64,000 nt of DNA from Dipteris shenzhenensis (taxonomy: Eukaryota > Polypodiophyta > Polypodiopsida > Gleicheniales), in NCBI GenBank assembly GCA_047967505.1, contig CM106539.1. One strand, 5' to 3'. Positions within the stretch are counted from its first letter, which is position 1. Each line of letters starts with the position of its first letter. Positions 33,285 to 44,723 of the stretch are shown here, one piece after another. A program made the position numbers and the translations under genes. The notes under the pieces are model-generated. The model had not been told where the DNA came from. It did no database searches and saw only the letters and a program-made list of their open reading frames with translations.

Positions 33285-34800
33285 TGGGGTTATGACCCGC
33301 AACATCATGGTTCGCTCTACTACCTGACTTTCATCGATGACTACAACAAATATTTGTTCGGTCTAATTTTTGAAAGCGAAATTTGAATTCTTTTCTAGAT
33401 TTCAAGAATTCAAAGCCATGGTTGAGAACCAAACAGGAAGAAAGATCAAAGTCATGAAATCACACAGCGGAGGTGAATACATGTCTTTAGCATTATGAAC
33501 TTTTGTAGAAGTAATGCATTTGAATACAATTCACATCTGTAAATACTCCTCAGCAGAATGTAAGAGCTAAAAGAAAGAATGGTACTTTGGAAGACAGTGC
33601 TAGAGCAATGCATAGTGAGAAGCAACTTCCGAATCACTACTTGCTTAATCGACTTCTGACCAAACTGATTCATGGTATGACACCTTGTGAAGCATTCACT
33701 AGAAACAAGCCACACATTGGGCATCTCTGCATGTTTGTTTGCATAGTATATGCCCACATACATGACGATCATCGGTCACTGTAGAAAGTTACATGTGGAG
33801 TCACGTAAATGCATCATGGTTGGCTATAGTGAAGAAAGCAAAGCATACAAGTTGTATGATCCCTAGAGATGTAATTCTTCATGAGGAATTAGATTTCAAA
33901 ACCTCAAATTCAGTGGAGATAGATACACCAATTATGCAATCACCTACAAAAAAGCTTGATCAAGAAGAGCAAGAACTGCCAAAGATAACCTCAAAAGTGC
34001 AGCAACTCAGATGGTCTACTAGGGAAAGAAAACAACCAGCCAGATTACCATATGCTCAGAAAGGCAAAGCAATTCAGGTTGACTACCATCATGGCTATAG
34101 AAGAGCCAGTGTACTGTGAAGATGTAGATGACAAGCCAGAATGGCAAATTGCTATGAATGAAGAAATGGAAGCTTTGTACAAGAACAATACTTGGGAGGT
34201 TTGCGACCTTCCACTAGGAAAGAAGGCCATAACAAACAAATGGGTTTACAAATTAAAGTACAATCCAGATGGAAGCATTGAAAGATACTAAGCCAAACTA
34301 GTTGCAAAATGATTTGCACAGTAATATGGTTAGGATTATGATGAAACTTATGCTCTAGTAGCAAAGATGGATTCCATATGGTTCTTGATATCACTAGTGA
34401 CATGTAGTGGATAGAATGTGTACTAGCTAGATGTCAAGCATGCTTTTCTCAATGGTTACATAGATGAGGAATTCTACATGCAGCAACCATCAGGATCAGC
34501 GAAAGAGAATTAGGTTTGCGATCTCAAGAAAATTCTCTATAGCATAAAGTAAGCATCCAGAAGTTGGTATAGCAGAGTTCATTAGTATTTTGCTAATCTG
34601 GGATATATGAAATCCAATGTAGATCACACTCTACTACAAAGTTCAAGGGGAAGACATTACTATTGCACTTTTGTACGTAGATGATCTAGTTGTGATAGGA
34701 AGCAATGATAGCTTCATCAAGAAGTTGAAACAAGACTTATCTATAGAGTTTTACATCAAATATCTTGGACTTTTACACTATTGTTTTGGAATTGAGTCCT
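33285..34800 (+). pseudogene. Decayed copia integrase and reverse transcriptase
   Basis: With frequent stops and frameshifts the plus strand reads TFIDDYN (integrase), VENQTGRKIKV and SGGEYMS, TPQQNVRAKRKNGTLE with SEKQLPNHY, a linker with RWSTRERKQPARLPYA, then reverse transcriptase with NNTWEVCDLPLGKKAITNKW, DVKHAFLNGYIDEEFYMQQP and an intact-looking V-DDLVVIGSND region near 34680. RNase H and LTRs are missing. It ends abruptly near 34800. It is the sister family of the minus-strand fragment at 47.2-48.4 kb, with which it shares the linker and the HIHDDHR phrase. Confidence 0.8.
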
Positions 34801-35172
34801 AGAGAGACTCAGAAAGCCCCAACGACCATCCGACAACCATCTGACTTTAATCCAATAGATACAATGCAAATGCCTAAGCACTCCAAGTACACTCCGACTC
34901 TGACCACAGTGTCCAACTCTGATGCCAATAAGTGCCCACGAGTGGCTGAATGCCTCCGACTCCGGAAAGGCCTGAAACGTGCCACACTTCTCATTCGATC
35001 TGACCCCACTCTGATTCATTCTCCCCAACGTCTCCCCGACATACTCCGTCATCAAGCATACCTCCCACAATGCCAAATGAAAGATGATAAGTAGTTCCTC
35101 ATACACACCAAAAACCACTGCTAGTTCATTGCATGCGGCACTGATGGATTTTCCCACAAGCCTCCTCTACAT
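34801..35172. other. Junction DNA with overlapping ORFs
   Basis: A plus ORF (34765-35094, 109 aa) and a minus ORF (34756-35157, 133 aa) overlap on opposite strands. Neither shows a recognised domain. This is where copia homology stops and the unrecognised coding relic begins. Confidence 0.3.
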
Positions 35173-36260
35173 ATGGCACCCAAATGTGGCCATCGCCTCA
35201 CATTTCCCAGCCTAGTTGAAGAGCCTGAGCCAAACCTCCAACTCTTAACTATAGCAGTGCTCCTTGATGCAGCCATGGCTCCTAATTGGTATCTCACCCC
35301 TACTCAGAAAATCCCACACCAAATCCCAATTGTGGAGAAGATTGTAGACATCCCAGATCTAGAGGAGATGGAATCAGATGACGAACCACCACTTCCACCA
35401 CAGAAAAAGCAGATGCTCACTGCAAGCTTCGCCAATGTCAAGGTATCGTGGGACTTGTCAAAGCATCAAAAATGGCTGAAAAAGATTGGCTTTTGCAGTA
35501 TGCTAGCTTGCCTTGAGCATCATGGAAGGCTTCCCCGCATGTTCTCACACAATACAAAAGTTTCCAATGCACTGGAGGTATGCTTGCTAGGAATATCATG
35601 CTTTCCCCTGATATTATTGCACAGGTTTTTCAGCTTCCTATCATAAATGAGGAGGTTGTCTACAAAAAAAGATGTCGAATCCGAAATGCAGAAGGAGTTC
35701 GGCCCCCCAGAGACACAAAAGAACTACTTTTTCATCAATAATGTACAAGATACGACAACAATTTGTTTGGTATCTCGAACAAATGTAGCTACTTTTCATT
35801 AAGACTAATACTATGAGCAAAGATTCTTACGCTCATTGCAGCTGAGAAGGGAACCAAGATTTCATGGGGGCACATCTACTGCACTCACAACTAATGATCG
35901 AAATTGCCAAAAAAGACTTGAGCTTGTCTAATGCTCATTCAAAGATAGGGCCGTTCATTGTAGCATTATTTGAATTTGCTAGTCGAATGGATGCAAAGGG
36001 CTCGGAGGTAGTCCAACACTACAGTAAAGAGTACACGAAAGCAAATCATGATAAAAGGCATGAGGAGGACAACGCAAAGAGACATGCTGCAAGCGCTAGA
36101 AGATGCCCACTACTCCAAGGAGGAAGCCACTATGGCTATCTATAGCCAATCCTTAGCAGAACGTCTGTGGGATATGCCTCTTGCAAGAGAAGAGTTGCTA
36201 GCCATGCCTTCATAGCCAAAATCTTCCAAAACAATCAAGTTAAAACTTCGGTTGAAATTT
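35173..36260 (+). pseudogene. Unrecognised coding relic, N-terminal part
   Basis: A 157-codon frame from 35173 has a Pro-rich acidic segment (DIPDLEEMESDDEPPLPPQ) followed by a globular-looking block with WLKKIGFCSML and MFSHNTKVSNALEVCLLGI. A frameshift near 35605 continues it as PDIIAQVFQLPIINEEVVY. Further pieces follow in other frames: MIEIAKKDLSLSNAHSKIGP (from 35864) and AIYSQSLAERLWDMPLAREE (about 36140). Neighbouring pieces read as one protein across indels, which is what a decayed single-exon gene looks like. The style recalls the extra ORFs carried by some plant gypsy elements or 'putative plant transposon protein' domains, but I cannot name it. Confidence 0.4.
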
Positions 36261-36525
36261 GTACTTCAAAAGCCACACACTCCAAAATGTTTAGTTCACA
36301 AGGCATTAATTGATAGAATGTTGCACAAGAAAATTGAAAGCCAAAAAAATAAAAAGAGTATATAAATTCATAGCTCAAAAAGTGCTTGTATGTACATATA
36401 GCATGAAGCTAAGCCACGTCCTATGGCTTCAAGTACCAAAAATAAGAGGAGTGTATATACAAGAGGCATGAAGCCAAGCCAGTGGCTTTAAGTACAAAAA
36501 AGAGTAGCTAGCACTACTTCTACGA

Positions 36526-36925
36526 CTAATCTAAGTTCTCCACATCCTTGCTCCCTTCTACGCTCCCTTCTGTGCTCCCTTCTCCACCTCCTTCCTCATC
36601 TTCTTCCTCGTCTTCTTGTGTAGGGCCTGTAAACAAGGGACAACATATATCAATGTATGAAAAATCAAATCTTTACTTGTAATATTGACATTATTTAATT
36701 ACTTTCAAATACCTCGGGGGGCGCTCCAATAGCCCGCCAGATATACTGCTCCTCAGTAATCAACCCGTCATTATAGAAGTGCTTCCATGTATCTCCTCTG
36801 CGATGGTGGCGGTGGTAGGCTGTCTCGATAGGAGTAGGGTACCTGCCCACGATATCAAGTTGCAAGATGACACAATTTGCGATTACAACACCTTCCAGGA
36901 GCTCCTTTGAAGCATTATCCCCTAT
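36526..36925 (-). pseudogene. Candidate spliced minus-strand exon pair
   Basis: On the minus strand 36925-36713 is open for 71 codons with balanced composition (LEGVVIANCVILQLDIVGRY, HRRGDTWKHFYNDG, EEQYIWRAIGAPPE). It ends at a donor-like GAG|GTATTT (36712). An acceptor-like CCCTTGTTTACAG ends at 36627, giving an 86-bp intron. Beyond it is an acidic frame, PTQEDEEEDEEGGGEG, to TAG at 36526-36528. The phase is off by one base, so the acidic frame is reached only if one base was lost, plausibly in the six-C run at the exon end. Read without splicing the first frame stops nine bases after the donor. Protein family unknown. It overlaps a plus-strand relic, so one of the two must be incidental. 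Confidence 0.35.
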
Positions 36926-37457
36926 TCACAACATGATCGACTTGCAGGCATCCCCAAAACAAAATCTGAAGAGTTTGACTACAGAAGGAATACATGCCAG
37001 CATGGATCCAGAACATGCACTCAAAGTTTTACAGGACTATGTTGATGAACGAAGAAAAATTCAGCTATAGCTGAAACAACAAGTACAAGAATCAACAAAG
37101 GATAAAAAAGCTAGACATGAATACATGCTGAAGCAGGCCAATATGAAAAAAAAGCTAGATGCCACACGGTTGGAGCTAGAGGACATCAAAAGGGAATATG
37201 CACAATACAGAACTATGCAGGAGAAACAAGTCTCCAAACTCACTGCCCAGGTCAGAGTCCAAAAAGAATGCTTACCCACTCTTACAACTTGGTTGAAAGA
37301 AATGAAGGCAAAAAGTTTTCTACAGCTGGATCGAATGGGTGCAACCCATTTTGACTTGAACATTGAGAACTTGATACTCAAGGAACAGATAAATGCCTTG
37401 GAAGGAGTTGATCAGAAACTAAGGGAAATGGTAGAGGAGGTTGATGGTATTTTTTAA
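36867..37457 (+). pseudogene. Coiled-coil C-terminal part of unrecognised relic
   Basis: One frame of 196 codons is broken by a single TAG at 37068-37070. The first part includes HASMDPEHALKVLQDYVDER. After the stop come long stretches rich in Lys, Glu, Gln and Leu (KKKLDATRLELEDIKREYAQ; ILKEQINALEGVDQKLREMV) with heptad-like spacing, that is, a coiled coil. A further open stretch follows in the same frame after the stop at 37457. It lies downstream of the relic at 35173 on the same strand, so the two may be parts of one gene. Confidence 0.4.
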
Positions 37458-38219
37458 AGCTCCTCTGATCTCACAGATATGAAGGCAGAGCTGGCAAAGA
37501 CATCTCATGACCTGTGGTCCTATCTTAAAAAATGCTTGTTATTATTGCACAGCAACCTTATGAGGCATTTGCATATGCTACTTATGCCTTTGAAATCATG
37601 GCACAAGAATTGGAAACCCTCAGAGCTATAGCATAGAGTGCCAAACAGAGTCAAATGCCACTGGATGCTGAGACAAAAAATTTTGAATTGCCAAAAGAAA
37701 GCCTAGGAAGCTAGATGCAACAGAGCTAGGCCAATCCACACAGTTGTCTGCAAAGCATGGTACTTCAAGGATGAGAGCAAGGGGGTTAGAGAGAGAGAGA
37801 GAGAGAGAGAGAGTTATCACAAAGAGATAAAGAGAAGGGGATTTAGGGGGAGAGAGAGAGAGAGAGAGAGAGGACCACAAGGAGGTGGAAGGGAAAAGCT
37901 AATGTAAGGGTGATAGGAGAGAATGACTAGGTGAAGGGGGGGGGGGATTGTAATTTTAAGAAACTATAGTAAAAAAAGTGGGGGGGAAATTAAAGAAGAA
38001 AGAAGAGGGGTGTAAAAGTGTGTACAGTGGACTGAGTGTAGTAGAACAAGGACTAGAAAGGCCATGGATTGCACCTGTGCATCCTTAGTGAGTCGGTGGT
38101 CTTGTATGGAGTTATGGTCGAGAGGCGAGGACCGCGGGGCAACAAAAAATTGTGCAACAGAGTGTGGCCATAATATTTTATGCTATACCTTGGCCTACTT
38201 TTATCATCTTTCACACTAC
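37458..38219. other. GA microsatellites, no gene
   Basis: Two GA runs, 37789-37814 and 37850-37872, surround a short unique stretch. A G run of ten or so lies near 37938. The Ser/Leu-rich minus ORF at 37626-37880 is a product of the GA runs. Confidence 0.7.
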
Positions 38220-38868
38220 TTTTTGAGTTAGTTAACTTTTGATAGCCTATAATTATCAATTAGACATGAATTTGAGTATTCTTAGATTGAAATAGGAAAT
38301 TGGAGGATAACAATGATGGTAATTGGAAGTTAAAACTTTGTAAGCATTCTCCAATTGAAGAAATTATGAATAATTATCATATAGTTAGAGAATTAAGACC
38401 AAAACTCCTACAACAATATCAACAACACCCAGTTGAGATATTTATACATCAACATGGCTAGAGGGGTCTGAATCTACCTCTTTTCATTGGAAAATGTTGA
38501 TATTTGATGATTGGGACTTGGTTTCTATTTTGTGGGTAATCACCTCCTCTCTTGTATGGCATGGATTGCCTATAGCCTTCCTCTTTAAAGAAGGCTCATA
38601 ATCAAAGACCTCTCATTTGATTCTACTTGTGTGCTCCTCCATCTCTCTCCTCACCATTGTGCACTCACGTGATTTGCAACATGATATTAGAGAAAGCTTG
38701 CTCTTCTCCATTTTCTACTCTTACTATATCATAGCTCCCTTCTTTCAACCTTTTCGGATTTCATAGGCGGTTGATATGTTGGCTACCTCAATCTACTCCC
38801 TAAATTGATACTTTTTTAAAAAATTAGGACAATTTTGGATTCAATAGGCCCTTAATATTTGTCCATAT
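38220..38868. repeat. Anonymous repeat R2, copy a
   Basis: Starts near TTTTGATAGCCTATAATTAT and matches 41815-42470 along its length with small indels (shared phrases GACATGAATTTGAGTATTC, TCCTCTTTAAAGAAGGCTCA). It is non-coding and its ends are not defined. It could be part of a larger LTR element. Confidence 0.75.
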
Positions 38869-39640
38869 TTGTCTCTCATTGGGGTCCCACTTGCCCCCCC
38901 CCACCTCCTTGGGCTTTTACCCCCCCTCCTTGGGCATTTACCCCCCCTCTTAACTTATGGAGGGTCCCCCTACCCTCCTCCCTCTCCAAAAATCAGAAGT
39001 TTTTATTCCCTCCACATTGTTGCTTTTCTCCATAAGTGTCTCCACCCCCATAAACACCTCCTAGGATTTCTCCCCAGCTATCCTCATTGACTCATGACCT
39101 TTTCCTGAATGTCTTTCCCTTCTCAACCTCGTCTCAGCCTCCTCTTGCTCCTCTCAGCCGCCTTCTCCATTTTCTACTCTTGCCATATTATAGCTCCCTT
39201 CTTCTTCCAACCGTTTTGGATTTCATTGTAGGCAATTGATATGTTGGCTACCTAAATCTACTCACTAAATTGATACTTTTTTTAAAGAATTAAGACAATT
39301 TTGGATTCAATAGACCCTTAATATTTGTGATTAGAAAACCAACCAATGGGAAGGATTGGGCATTAAAAGACTAGATGATTCAATATTTGTCTCTCATTGG
39401 GGTCCCACTTGCCCCCCCCCACCTCCTTGGGCTTTTACCCCCCCTCCTTGGGCATTTACCCCCCCTCTTAACTTCTAGAGGGTCCCCCCACCCTCCTCCC
39501 TCTCCAAAAATCAGAAGTTTTTATTCCCTCCACATTTTTTCTTTTTTCCATAAGTGCCCCACCCCCTCAAACACCTCTTAGGAGTCCTTCCAACTGTCCT
39601 CATTGGCTCATGACCTTTTCCTCTCAACCTCTTCCTCCTC
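38700..39640. repeat. Tandem duplication, unit about 460-480 bp
   Basis: The stretch from a TTTTCTACTCTTACTATATC-like start through the GGGGTCCCACTTGCCCCCC block (38869-39090) is repeated from about 39165 to 39640. Each unit contains a C-rich block with CCTCCTTGGGC repeated in close tandem. The 62-73 aa plus ORFs in the units are Pro/Leu-rich repeat translations. Confidence 0.8.
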
Positions 39641-40412
39641 TCAGCCTCTTCCTCTCAATCTCTTCACTTCTCTTAACCTACTCCTCCCAACCTCTCTCTC
39701 TTTGCTTGCTCCAATTATTTCTACGATGGTGAAGAACTCCCCTTCCCTAGACCAAAGAGATCAATTCAATCTTGTGTGGGTTGCATTTTGAAGGATGATT
39801 TTGGATGTTGGATTCCTCATGAGTTTAGGTTAATGTAATCTCCAATAGGTCTATTCAAGGTTTCAAGAGACGATAGAGCAAAGAAAGAGAAGCATTAAGT
39901 GAATGGAATGTAAGAAATAATAATACGTCTGTGCTCAACAGATAACAAGATCTCGTACGCAAGAGAGAAAACAAGATAGTATGGAGAATCAAAAATTTGA
40001 TTACTGTAGAACTGATACAATAGATGGCGCTGCCTCCCAACCGTACGCTCCTGTGAAAAAAGCTTCGATGGCGTGCTGGAAATAGTAGAAGATGGGCTGG
40101 ATGCTAAGGAATCAGGGTTGCTATAGCCAGTGATGAAATGGGCTTCACGGGCTTGCTCTTATATAGCCACCAATCGTTGTTGGTTAGGCTCAATTGGGTG
40201 ACTGACCCAATCTGCCCAAAATGGTCGACGGGGGTTCGGTCCCGAAATAGGCCATGGACCCTCCAAATCAAACTTGCTTTCCCTCGAATTGTATTTTTCT
40301 CTTTTATATTATATTTTTTTCATTATGGCACTTCATATGTCCATTCTAATGTGTACGTGTGTCAAAAGAGGGTTTGGAGTGGAGAGATTAGGGGGAGAGG
40401 AAGTGAGACAAA
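39641..40412. other. No gene recognised
   Basis: Non-repetitive within the window. A TATA-like CTTATATAGCC occurs near 40158 on the plus strand, without other promoter support. Confidence 0.35.
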
Positions 40413-40568
40413 GACACACACACACACACAGAGGTGTGAGGGGTGTAAGGGATAGAGTAGGGTGAGAGAGTAGAGGGGAGGAGGGAGTGAAAATAAAATT
40501 AAATAATAATAATATATATATGTATATATATGTATGTATGTATAATGTATGTATGTGTGTGTGTGTGT

Positions 40569-40639
<71 letters not shown>

Positions 40640-40654
40640 TGGTGTGTGTGTGCA
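40413..40654. repeat. Compound microsatellite before repeat R4a
   Basis: A CA run (40413-40430) is followed later by TATG/TG units, (TA)n and (AG)n ending near 40637, then gagtggtgtgtgtg. This order recurs before R4b and R4c. Confidence 0.9.
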
Positions 40655-41168
40655 TATGTGCATGTGTGATGGATAGAGGATGGATAGTTTTACAAAAAAG
40701 TGAGCGAGCTAGATACAGAGTGAGAGAAAAGGGATTGATTGTCCCATTGGCATCTTTCTTTGCTCCCTATGTGGATATCTTTCCTTCTACTAAAGTCAAA
40801 ATCTACCCCTTGGATAGTCCTACGAGAACATTTCAGGATATCCATTCAAACATTAGGGAGTTAATGTCCTTCGGACGGTGTTGTTCCTCCTTAAGAGAGT
40901 TTAGTATATTTCTATAATGCATGCTACCAAGTACTCAAAGACTAGGTGCATATGGAAGCCTCTGTCCTATTCCTCTTCCTAACTTTGATAGTCAAGAATG
41001 GCCTGTTCCCATCCTCTATAGATGCATTTAGAAGGAAGATATTCAAGCATCAATAAAGTTTACTTTTGGTTCAAATTCTATGGGTGTTATTTGGTTCATG
41101 CCCTCCATTATATTTTGTTTACTACTTCAAATCAGTTTTCCTCCAAAAAACACAAACACATGTGCTTT
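40655..41168. repeat. Anonymous repeat R4, copy a
   Basis: Begins GTGTGATGGATAG and runs for about 510 bp. Shared with 44195-44723 along its length and with 42805-43045 for the first half. Typical phrases are ATGTGGATATCTTTCC, GGTGTTGTTCCTCCTTAAGA and TATGGGTGTTATTTG. Non-coding; the 122-aa plus ORF is not supported. Confidence 0.85.
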
Positions 41169-41814
41169 GGAGCACGCAAAGCCTTTCTCCCACCAATGGA
41201 CCCTTTTGATTGGTCCCTTGATCTCATATTAACATTAATTGGACCTCATTCTAGCCTTGATGCTTGCATTGCATGTCTCGCACTATGTGCACTTCCTCTA
41301 TGTGCCCCCCCATTGCTATTCCTCCACTAAAGATAAGGCATGCTACCAACTTAGCTACGTGCCCCCCATCTATGCCCTCTACATCTGTAGCCACATAGTT
41401 TCTCTCTTATCTACTACAACTTCTCCCTACCACCATGTGCTATTGCATCCTCCTTTGATATGTCTATTGGACCCTCCCCACTACATCTACTACTCCATAC
41501 GGAGCAATCAATTCCCAGGACACATTGTCTTTCACACGGTCATGCTGTTGCCATTGTAATCTACCACCTCTACCACTACCATATCTCCATCATTCCAACC
41601 ATCATCACCTCACTAGCACCAAAATCGGCCCCTAGCACCACTCATTAGACCCTATTTAAAATTTTCTTACACATGGTATACCTTGCCACATCATTTGTCC
41701 GTGTAGACCACATGCCACCTCTTGGTCGTTTTGTGTTGAATTTAAATGGAATCTTCACCAACAACTTTAGAATATCATATGCCACACATGTGAAGCCCAC
41801 TTTTGGTATATTAG
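41169..41814. other. No gene recognised
   Basis: Pyrimidine-rich DNA. ORFs at 41022-41330 and 41239-41559 overlap in different frames and show no domain. Confidence 0.4.
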
Positions 41815-42470
41815 AGTTAGTTAACTTTTGATATGAACATGCCTATAATTATCAATTGGACATGAATTTGAGTATTCTTAGGTGAAAACATCAAATTGGA
41901 GGATAACAATGATGGTAATTGGAAGTTAAACTTGTGAGCATTCTCCAATTGAAGAATTATGAATAATTGTCCTATAATTAGAAAATTAAGACCAAAACTC
42001 CTACAACAATATCAACAACACCCAGTTGAGATTTGTACATCAAGATGACTAGAGGTGTTTGAATCTACCTCTTATGATTGGAGAACATTTGTAGATATTT
42101 AATGATTGGGACTTGGTTTCTATTTCGTGGGTGGTCACCTCTCTTGTATGGCATGGATTGCCTATAGCCTTCCTCTTTAAAGAAGGCTCATAATCAAAGA
42201 CCTCTCCTTTGATTTTACTTGTGTGCCCCTCCATCTCTCTCCTTTCCATTGTACACTCACGTGATTTGCAACATGATATTAGACAAAGCTTGCTCTTCTT
42301 CCTTTTCTACTCTTGCCATATCATAGCTCCCTTCTTCTTCCAACCGTTTTAGATTTCCTAGGCAGTTGATATGTTGGATCGCTAAATCTACTCCCTAAAT
42401 TGATACTTTTTTTTAAAATTAGGAGAATTTGGGCTTCAATAGGTGCTTAATATTTGTGATTAGAAAACCA
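41815..42470. repeat. Anonymous repeat R2, copy b
   Basis: Second copy of the repeat at 38220-38868, in the same orientation, including its junction with the phrase that precedes TTAATATTTGTGATTAGAAAACC. Confidence 0.75.
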
Positions 42471-42480
42471 GCCATAATAT

Positions 42481-42493
42481 TTTTGTGTGTGTG

Positions 42494-42544
<51 letters not shown>

Positions 42545-42649
42545 AGAGTTATGGGAGGGAGGGAGGTATGCATGTATGTATAATGCATGTACGTGTGTGT
42601 GTGTGCGCATGTGTGTGTGTGTGTGTATGTGCGTGTGTGTGTGTGTGTG

Positions 42650-42705
<56 letters not shown>

Positions 42706-42706
42706 C

Positions 42707-42797
<91 letters not shown>

Positions 42798-42804
42798 TGG
42801 TGTG
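42481..42804. repeat. Compound microsatellite before repeat R4b
   Basis: (TG)n, (AG)n, a unique spacer, TG/CG-rich units, about 90 bp of (TA)n with rare CA, then about 40 bp of (AG)n. ORFs through it on both strands are repeat translations. Confidence 0.97.
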
Positions 42805-43045
42805 TGTGTGTGTGATGGATAGTTTTACAAAAAAGTGAGAGAGGTAGATACAAAGTGAGAGTGGATTGATTGGCCCATTGGAATCTTTCTTTGCTCCCTA
42901 TGTGGATATTTTTACTTCTATTGAATTCAAAATCTAGCCCTTGGATAGTACCACGAGAACATGTCAGGATTTCAATTCAAACATTGGGGATTTAATGCTC
43001 TTCGGATGGTGTTGTTCCTCCTTAAGAGAGTTTGGTATTTTGGGA
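42805..43045. repeat. Anonymous repeat R4, copy b (short)
   Basis: Matches the first half of R4a and R4c from GTGATGGATAG to about GAGAGTTTGGTATT, then diverges. Confidence 0.8.
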
Positions 43046-44009
43046 GAGCACCATTATACATCCTCCTATGCTTAGCTTTGGATATGCAACTAGCTTTCTC
43101 TAAACATTAAGGGTGGCCACATGGGAATTAAATTACTCAGCTACCCAATCAGCAACAAATGTAAATGCATCCTAGTCAGGGATATGCTTAGATTGGTGTT
43201 GAGCCCCGGTAGCTATGAAATTCAATTACTCATGCAAATTCTAGCTACCCCTCGTCGCGTGACAAATGTAAGTGCGGCATATGCTTAGATTGATGTTGAG
43301 CTTGTAGAGGTATGGAATGGGACTTGAGATCACCACATCCTTGATAGTAGGTGTAGTGTTCTATGCAATGGTCCCATGCATCTTGAATTCCAATCTCTTA
43401 ATTGATCAGATTTTGCTATTAAGGGCCTCTAGATGTGACAGATGAGTATGTCCCTCTTACAAACAATGGCATGGGTTGGGTCCCTCCGCCCATGCTCGCC
43501 TATGCATCGTGAATGCTTTGGCCATGACAAGGAGTTGCCAAAGGGGATTGAAAGCCTTAAATGTATTATTCAAGGCAACATCCTAGTCCTAGGTAGGTAG
43601 GGTCACTCTTAAAAATTAGTAGAGTACGGTACCAACAAGCATGCCTTGGAAATAAGTTACATTTGAAATACCCATACACACGTTGCCTTTTTACATTTTT
43701 GAACATGATTGCTTACCCATTTCTATACAAATGCATGTTTGGATTTTAACTCTAGTCTAGCTCCCAACCTCTATGCGGCAATAACTACCTTTGACATATC
43801 AATGAAACTCTCCCATCTTCTCCAACGCGGTACTACCAATGCTCATTTTTCTTGCACCTATCTTTGTTGTTCACATTTCCTTTTTACAATATCCTTATTT
43901 GAGCTCTCTAGTTCGGACTGCCTTCCATTAATGAAGCCTTCAACTTGTTCTGTTTTTGACATTTTGGTCAGGAACCCACCAACTTGAGGCTCATACTAGC
44001 TCTTAATGT

Positions 44010-44011
<2 letters not shown>
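43046..44011. other. No gene recognised
   Basis: No repeat match inside the window. The 92-aa plus ORF at 43709-43987 has no recognised domain. Confidence 0.35.
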
Positions 44012-44045
<34 letters not shown>

Positions 44046-44140
44046 ATGGGAGGGAGGGAGTATGTATATATGTATGTATGTATGTATGTATAATGAATGT
44101 ATGTATAATGTATGTAAGTGTGTGTGTGTGTGTGTGTGTG

Positions 44141-44186
<46 letters not shown>

Positions 44187-44194
44187 TGGTGTGT
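44012..44194. repeat. Compound microsatellite before repeat R4c
   Basis: (GA)n, TATG units, (TG)n, then (AG)n and GAGTGGTGTGTGTG, the same order as at 40.5 and 42.6 kb but without the long (TA)n. Confidence 0.95.
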
Positions 44195-44723
44195 GTGCAT
44201 ATGTGTGTGTGTGATGGATAGTTCTAAAAAAAAGTGAGAGAGGTGGATAGAGAGTGAGAGAGAAAGGGATTGATTGGCCCATTGGCATTTTTCTTTGCTT
44301 CCTATGTGGATATCTTTCCTTAGATATCCTTCTACTGAAGTCAAAACCTAGCCCTTGGATAGTCCCATGAGAACATTTCAGGATTTCCATTCAAACATTG
44401 GGGAGTGAATGTTCTTGGGACGGTGTTGTTCCTCCTTAAGAGATTTTATTATTTTTCTATAATGCATGCTACCAAGTACCTCAAAGAGCAGGTGCATATG
44501 GAAGCCTCCAGCCTATTCCTCTTCCGAACTTTGATAGTCAAGAATGGCATGTTCCTGATCCATCCTCTGTAGATGCATTTAGAATGAAGATGAGGTTTGA
44601 TATTCAAATATCAATGAAGTTCACTTTTGGTTCAAAATCTATGGGTGTTATTTGATTAATGCCCTCCATATTATTTTGTTTACTACTTCAAATCAATTTT
44701 CCTCCACAAAACAAAGGCATGTG
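44195..44723. repeat. Anonymous repeat R4, copy c
   Basis: Full-length match to R4a up to the phrase CATGTG. The match stops exactly where the 33-bp-TIR element begins at 44724, so the latter probably inserted into this copy. Confidence 0.85.

Noticed and set aside
34756-35157. A 133-aa minus-strand ORF opposite a 109-aa plus-strand ORF
   Set aside because: Mutually exclusive antisense frames with no domain and no support on either strand.
38869-39581. Pro/Leu-rich plus-strand ORFs of 68-73 aa repeated twice
   Set aside because: They are the C-rich block of a tandem DNA repeat read in frame.
42419-42853. ORFs up to 144 aa rich in Tyr, Ile, His, Thr or Val
   Set aside because: Translations of (TA)n, (TG)n and (AG)n tracts; the same happens at 40.4-40.7 and 44.0-44.4 kb.
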